DNA of 64,000 nt from Caprella mutica (taxonomy: Eukaryota; Arthropoda; Malacostraca; Amphipoda; Caprellidae). The stretch is from assembly GCA_947561585.1 (NCBI GenBank), contig CANNZV010000930.1:275286-339285 (forward strand). The letters run 5' to 3'. The position numbers and the translations under genes were made by a program. Positions 61,086-64,000 of this stretch are shown in pieces (the stretch's first letter is position 1; the number at the start of each line of letters is the position of its first letter). Below the pieces are notes generated by a model. That model did no database searches, was not told the origin of the DNA, and saw nothing but the letters and a program-made list of their open reading frames with translations.

Positions 61086-61639
61086 AAGATACTCATTTAT
61101 TTCCCTAAAGATGAATTTACTGAACCTAATCTTAAATTCGCTTAGTTTGTTCATTAACGTACCTCTCAGATTCAAATCTTTGCCCTTGAAAGTTCCATGC
61201 ACCGATCAGTGAAAAATATTTCCTGTATATTTCATTGGCTAGGTTACTAGGGTTAATCACAATTCAATTATTATTTCTCATCTCTTCCCTACCAGTGATT
61301 GTGGGTGTTTTTCTGTAGCAGGTGACATAATAACTTCGAGAGAAACTTTGTAGAGAAAAAAGTTTTGTGATGTGTTTTGGTTCAATGAATCTCTTCTGAT
61401 CCAGATATAATATTGTGATTTTTGTAGGTCAGTGAGAGATGTAATTCATTTTGAAACTTGAAATTACATTTTATATTCGATTTTCGAAGGTTTGATATTT
61501 ATAACCTATTAAGGATATAAGAGGAAAATGTAATTTTTTACAATTTGTTCATATTCATCAATATCTTTATAAAAAAATGTTGTTACGAAACCAAAGAACG
61601 AGTTCAAAAGGTTATATTGTAGTTAATTCATCTCCGAGT

Positions 61640-61805
61640 ATTACGGGTAACCATTCAGAACCTCACATCCACTGAGATGTTAGGTTTTGATAATTCGATT
61701 ATTTAGTCTGAAGTTCATTGCAGACAGTAAGAAATCATTGCGCCATTACTACACCAAAGCATTCAGTCTGCAGAGGAAAAAGAGAAAAAGATGTATACAT
61801 TTATG
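61640..61805 (+). repeat. short dispersed repeat, partner at 54,950-55,120
   Basis: See the partner entry. Matches include GCAGACAGTAAGAAATCATT and CATTCAGTCTGCAGAGG. Confidence 0.5.
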
Positions 61806-63617
61806 CATACATTTATTCATTTATATAACATGTTTGTGGTGAAAAAATACATGTACGCTTACATAATAAAAAATATTTCCACCACAGTATAGTTATAAAA
61901 AAATATAATTTAACTTTTTTCTGAAATTTAATCTGAAAGATTTAATCCAAAAAATGTATATATAAATTTTCCTGAAAATTATTTTTAATCTCAGCTTACG
62001 TTACGTAAAATGATTGTGAGAATTAGAGATATATGAATATACTTCACTAACTAGTAAATGAGATAATTTGGTTATTTAAGAAGATAATACATAAAAATCA
62101 ATTGGAATTGAACGTAATTCTTTTTTTAATCTGCTTTGTTCTGCTGTTGTTACTATTGGTAAGGAGTTCTATTATTTTTTGATGGATAAGAACTGTCAAT
62201 TTTTCTTTATATTGGTTGACGTTTAAAAATGTGAAGAGTTATTAAATTCTCCTCTCATTGAAACACTTAGCAATACATAAATATATACAATTATTTAAAC
62301 TGTTTGGAGCGTCGTAAGATATCTCGGCGTGAATTCTTATTAATAATGAATGAGGAGTATAGGAAATTGGTCTATTAGTTCGAAAACTAATCACAGCATG
62401 CTCCGCAATCCTAACGTAGAATTGCCGTGACATCATTCCAACGTAGGTACTCTGACGTGTACCGGACGCAAGAGAAGGAATATTTTCAGGCTGACTTTTT
62501 AGACTTATTGCAATTAAGATTTGCAATAAATTATCTTATCATAATTATTTGTGTAACTTCATTAATAAGCGTGCTTACAGTTTGCCGGTCAAATGCGATT
62601 TCAAAAATAAAGATTTTTATATTTTTTTATTAATTATTGCAGTTTATGTTCTCTGTATCTTCAATTATTTATCGCATTATATCAAAACGTCTGAGATATC
62701 ATTCAGTTTCAGTGTTTTTTTTTTCATCAGTAAGAGTCATAGGTTTCAGTGTCATAATTTTAGAGTTGGAATTATTCATCATTTCTTTATAGAAATAATT
62801 ATCATTATTCATGTAATGCAATTTCTTATATAAGAAATCTCAATAATTGTATGCATTCGATATTTGGTAAGACTTTACTGCATTAAAAATATTCCTAATG
62901 ACAATGATGAAATATCATCATTCAATATTATTACAATACATAGATTTCAAGTACTTATATATAATTCTAAATTAGAACCTTCTTAATTTTATTTTTGATT
63001 GATGACTTACATAGATTGAACCTTCATATCGTAAATTATATTGATGTTTGGAATTTAGTGTCTGCCCCTAGAAAAATATAATATCAAGTATTAGATAAAT
63101 ATTCAATCGAATTATATGATCATTGATGAAGAAAGAAAGAATCTACCCTACTCTCACAGTAACAAAGAGGTGGGAAGTGACTGTTACTGACTTGATTTAT
63201 TATTGGTGCGTATCAATTTTCATTTTTCTCTTCGAATATCATCAATCATGAAAATTATTAAAGATTTTTAACGTTCATATGCAGTGTTTGTTTATTCCCC
63301 TCAATTGTTATGGGAATACACAAAAATTTTACCAAATAAGAAATGGCTATCTCCTATATAATAACTATCACTAAAACATAATAATGGAATCAAAGAATAG
63401 GAAATAGTATGAACAAAATGGAGTGGGTACATCTCGTTACTAATACTGTTCATTGTATTTATTCTTATATATATTCTGTGTCTGTATATATTAGGTTCAT
63501 ATGTACGATGTGTACACTCAGATAAATTCTGATGCACCCAGGTGTTTCGAGTTCACACTATGGCTTTAAATTGTCTCTATAGCGAGAATAAAGAAAGAAT
63601 AATTTCTTTGTCATTTT
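61806..63617. other. mostly featureless AT-rich DNA around an EN fragment
   Basis: Apart from the GIY-YIG-like fragment at 62,242-62,526, nothing is supported. The plus-strand frames at 62,427-62,833 and the minus-strand frame at 63,301-63,537 lack recognisable features. Confidence 0.4.
62242..62526 (-). pseudogene. Penelope-like GIY-YIG endonuclease fragment
   Basis: The frame contains TYVGMMSRQFYVRIAEHA (about residues 27-44), matching the GIY-YIG pattern Y-x-G-x-T-x-R-x-x-x-R-x-x-E-H found at the C-terminus of Penelope-like retroelements. It continues with a HAE, SLNN and AKCFNERRI arrangement resembling the later part of that domain, where an ILES segment would normally follow; here a TAA ends it. 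The opening codon is TTG, so the start is only where the frame becomes open. No RT lies nearby. It is a small relic; assignment rests on motif resemblance only. Confidence 0.5.
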
Positions 63618-64000
63618 ATCAAACTACTATAATTTACTGTTTTGTTATGTAAGGAACAAATTTCCCAGTTAATGTAGCTCTTGGATTAACTCCTTTGAAG
63701 TGAATAAGTTAGGATGTATCCAATTGAAAATGAAAATATAGCTAATTTAGATGAAGACACAATATAAAATAAGAATGCAATTATTTTAGAAAGCCGTGGC
63801 CTACCAAGATAAACCGGAATTATTGGAACATGCAAGACGAATTAAAATGATTGTGAGTTTCTTGAGACCTATTTACTGTTAAGATTTCAATATTGAAGAG
63901 TTTTATAAATTATTATTAGAAAACATATTCTCGTAATCTCAATTTATCCCAACAACTGTTCAAACAACTGTTAAATGTAACATTGTATAACCTTTAAAAT
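63618..64000 (+). repeat. copy of the interior of foldback element A, cut by the window edge
   Basis: Collinear with 31,445-31,810, ending CCCAACAACTGTTCAARCAA and TATAACCTTTAAAAT. It includes an extra piece near 63,790-63,815. A broken frame reads ENENIANLDEDTI, then after a stop NKNAIILESRGLP, then one base over KPELLEHARRIK, and later NIEEFYKLLLENIFS. The middle resembles a SAP DNA-binding helix pair (L-x-x-R-G-L ... K-x-E-L-x-E-x-A). It is decayed and partial. Confidence 0.6.

Overview
The window looks like non-coding, repeat-rich DNA from an arthropod, most likely an insect; Hemiptera is plausible but unproven. The base composition is strongly AT-rich, there are no dense ORFs or operons, splice-like signals occur, and the recognisable proteins are all from animal transposons: a non-LTR reverse transcriptase, a DD37D (maT-like) mariner, a hAT derivative, a Gypsy-type gag fragment and a Penelope-type GIY-YIG fragment. 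I found no convincing complete host gene, tRNA, rRNA, CRISPR array or bacterial feature.

Layout. Bases 1-3,130 are one arm of an old inverted duplication whose partner lies at about 51,050-53,622. A 5'-truncated LINE (268-1,745, minus strand, intact 403-residue RT reading frame) sits inside the left arm only. From 5,308 to 15,240 there is a block with its own word usage (many CTAGG, CCTAG and TACCTA words). It is bounded by a perfect 23-bp inverted repeat beginning TACCCAGTTAAAATTCGG. Inside are two giant minisatellites (8,737-11,297 and 12,340-13,562), two exon-like segments with good splice signals, a foldback with C13/G11 tracts, a 158-bp MITE and a GC-rich patch. This is the best candidate for an undescribed large element.

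From 15.2 to 64 kb the window is a mosaic of old dispersed repeats, most present two or three times here, interrupted by younger DNA transposons: hAT at 23,824-24,537 with 8-bp target duplication, mariner at 25,649-27,002, a long-armed MITE at 57,996-58,533, and others. Local minisatellites lie at 20.3-21.4, 39.3, 45.3, 55.2 and 60.6 kb.

Three elements stand out: 31,147-32,196, 33,912-34,425 and 41,080-41,536. Each has terminal inverted repeats built from tandem copies of a short word of about 15-17 bp. The word differs between elements but follows one pattern (roughly GACAATTnGCCnAA). Two have 8-bp target-site duplications (CTTGGATG exact; TGAAAAAT/TAAAAAAT). Part of the interior of the first recurs at 63,618-64,000, where a decayed reading frame resembles a SAP-type DNA-binding motif. 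Together they suggest a foldback-type transposon family whose transposase I cannot identify from this window.
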